Shown here: positions 63,949 through 64,000 of the stretch, piece by piece
How positions within the stretch are numbered: position 1 is the first letter of the stretch
How the letters are laid out: every line of letters begins with the position of its first letter
NCBI RefSeq assembly: GCF_900114055.1
Contig: NZ_FORR01000018.1
Coordinates: 1-64,000, forward strand
Direction of reading: 5' to 3'
Length of the DNA: 64,000 nucleotides
DNA from: Thermoflavimicrobium dichotomicum
GTDB lineage: Bacteria; Bacillota; Bacilli; Thermoactinomycetales; Thermoactinomycetaceae
Program-made: the position numbers and the translations under genes
The notes under the pieces: model-generated
The model's input: only the letters and a program-made list of their open reading frames with translations
Told to the model about the DNA's origin: nothing
Databases searched by the model: none

Positions 63949-64000
63949 GTTGCCTGGCAACACCATCAGAGGGATGTTCTATAAAACGGAGGGATGGGTT
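63949..64000 (-). repeat. Dispersed repeat S, copy 4 (cut by the window edge, inverted)
   Basis: Read on the minus strand: AACCCATCCCTCCGTTTTAT, then CTCTGATGGTGTTGCC, agreeing with the right half of S copy 1. The rest lies beyond the window. Confidence 0.75.

Overview
The window looks like chromosome of an endospore-forming member of the Bacillota, most likely Bacillaceae or a close Bacillales relative. The evidence is a gerA-type spore germination operon, YhbD/YhbE/YhbF-like genes as in Bacillus subtilis, AGGAGG-type ribosome binding sites, TTG and GTG starts, CcpA-type cre sites and tRNA clusters with encoded CCA ends. No phage structural genes, CRISPR array or rRNA gene are visible. Most genes lie on the minus strand.

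Region 1 (1-6.2 kb): tRNA-Ile and tRNA-Ala, then a zinc alcohol dehydrogenase with a textbook sigma-54 promoter and a palindromic upstream site. Next to it is a minus-strand operon of an ErcA-like iron alcohol dehydrogenase, a cytoplasmic GAF/PAS histidine kinase and a sigma-54 response regulator. Together these look like a self-contained alcohol-sensing circuit. Region 2 (6.3-11.4 kb): thpR and a germinant receptor operon with an extra small membrane protein. Region 3 (11.8-20.2 kb): a 4-hydroxyphenylacetate (homoprotocatechuate) catabolic operon, namely a GntR regulator, a DapA-family aldolase, HpaG-type hydrolase, HpaE, HpaB and HpaD, plus an SSS symporter preceded by a 38-residue accessory protein. 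Region 4 (20.5-27.1 kb): Sel1 repeat protein, aldo/keto reductase, a five-tRNA cluster, an IIA-Glc protein, a TelA-like coiled-coil protein and small secreted or membrane proteins.

Region 5 (27.3-42.3 kb) is the most unusual part. It is a defence-like island of two minus-strand operons: (a) an RpoD-like sigma factor plus a large RecQ-like helicase; (b) an apparently dead methyltransferase fused to a target-recognition domain, then HsdM, HsdS and HsdR, and a RelE-fold/UvrD helicase broken by a frameshift. Both operons start from promoters that share a nearly identical block of about 41 bp (palindrome plus A-tract) placed identically against the -35 box, so they are probably co-regulated. I consider this the best candidate for an undescribed system.

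Region 6 (42.4-47.2 kb): a GC-richer block with an internally deleted MFS exporter, two bactofilins and YhbD, then an HD hydrolase and an acetyltransferase. Region 7 (47.2-52.1 kb): a LacI-controlled operon of a KdgK-like kinase, an ACS-type MFS transporter, HxlA-like and HxlB-like proteins. Region 8 (53.4-59.2 kb): an AT-rich hexitol PTS operon (MtlA, IIA, MtlD-like) that also carries a second HxlB-like isomerase and an AlsE-like 3-epimerase, under a divergent DeoR regulator with a direct-repeat operator array. Region 9 (59.3-64 kb): an MFS transporter and an Rph/Pps-type phosphotransferase.

Two families of dispersed hairpin repeats (called R, about 107 bp, and S, about 130 bp) occur four times each, often side by side in gene gaps.
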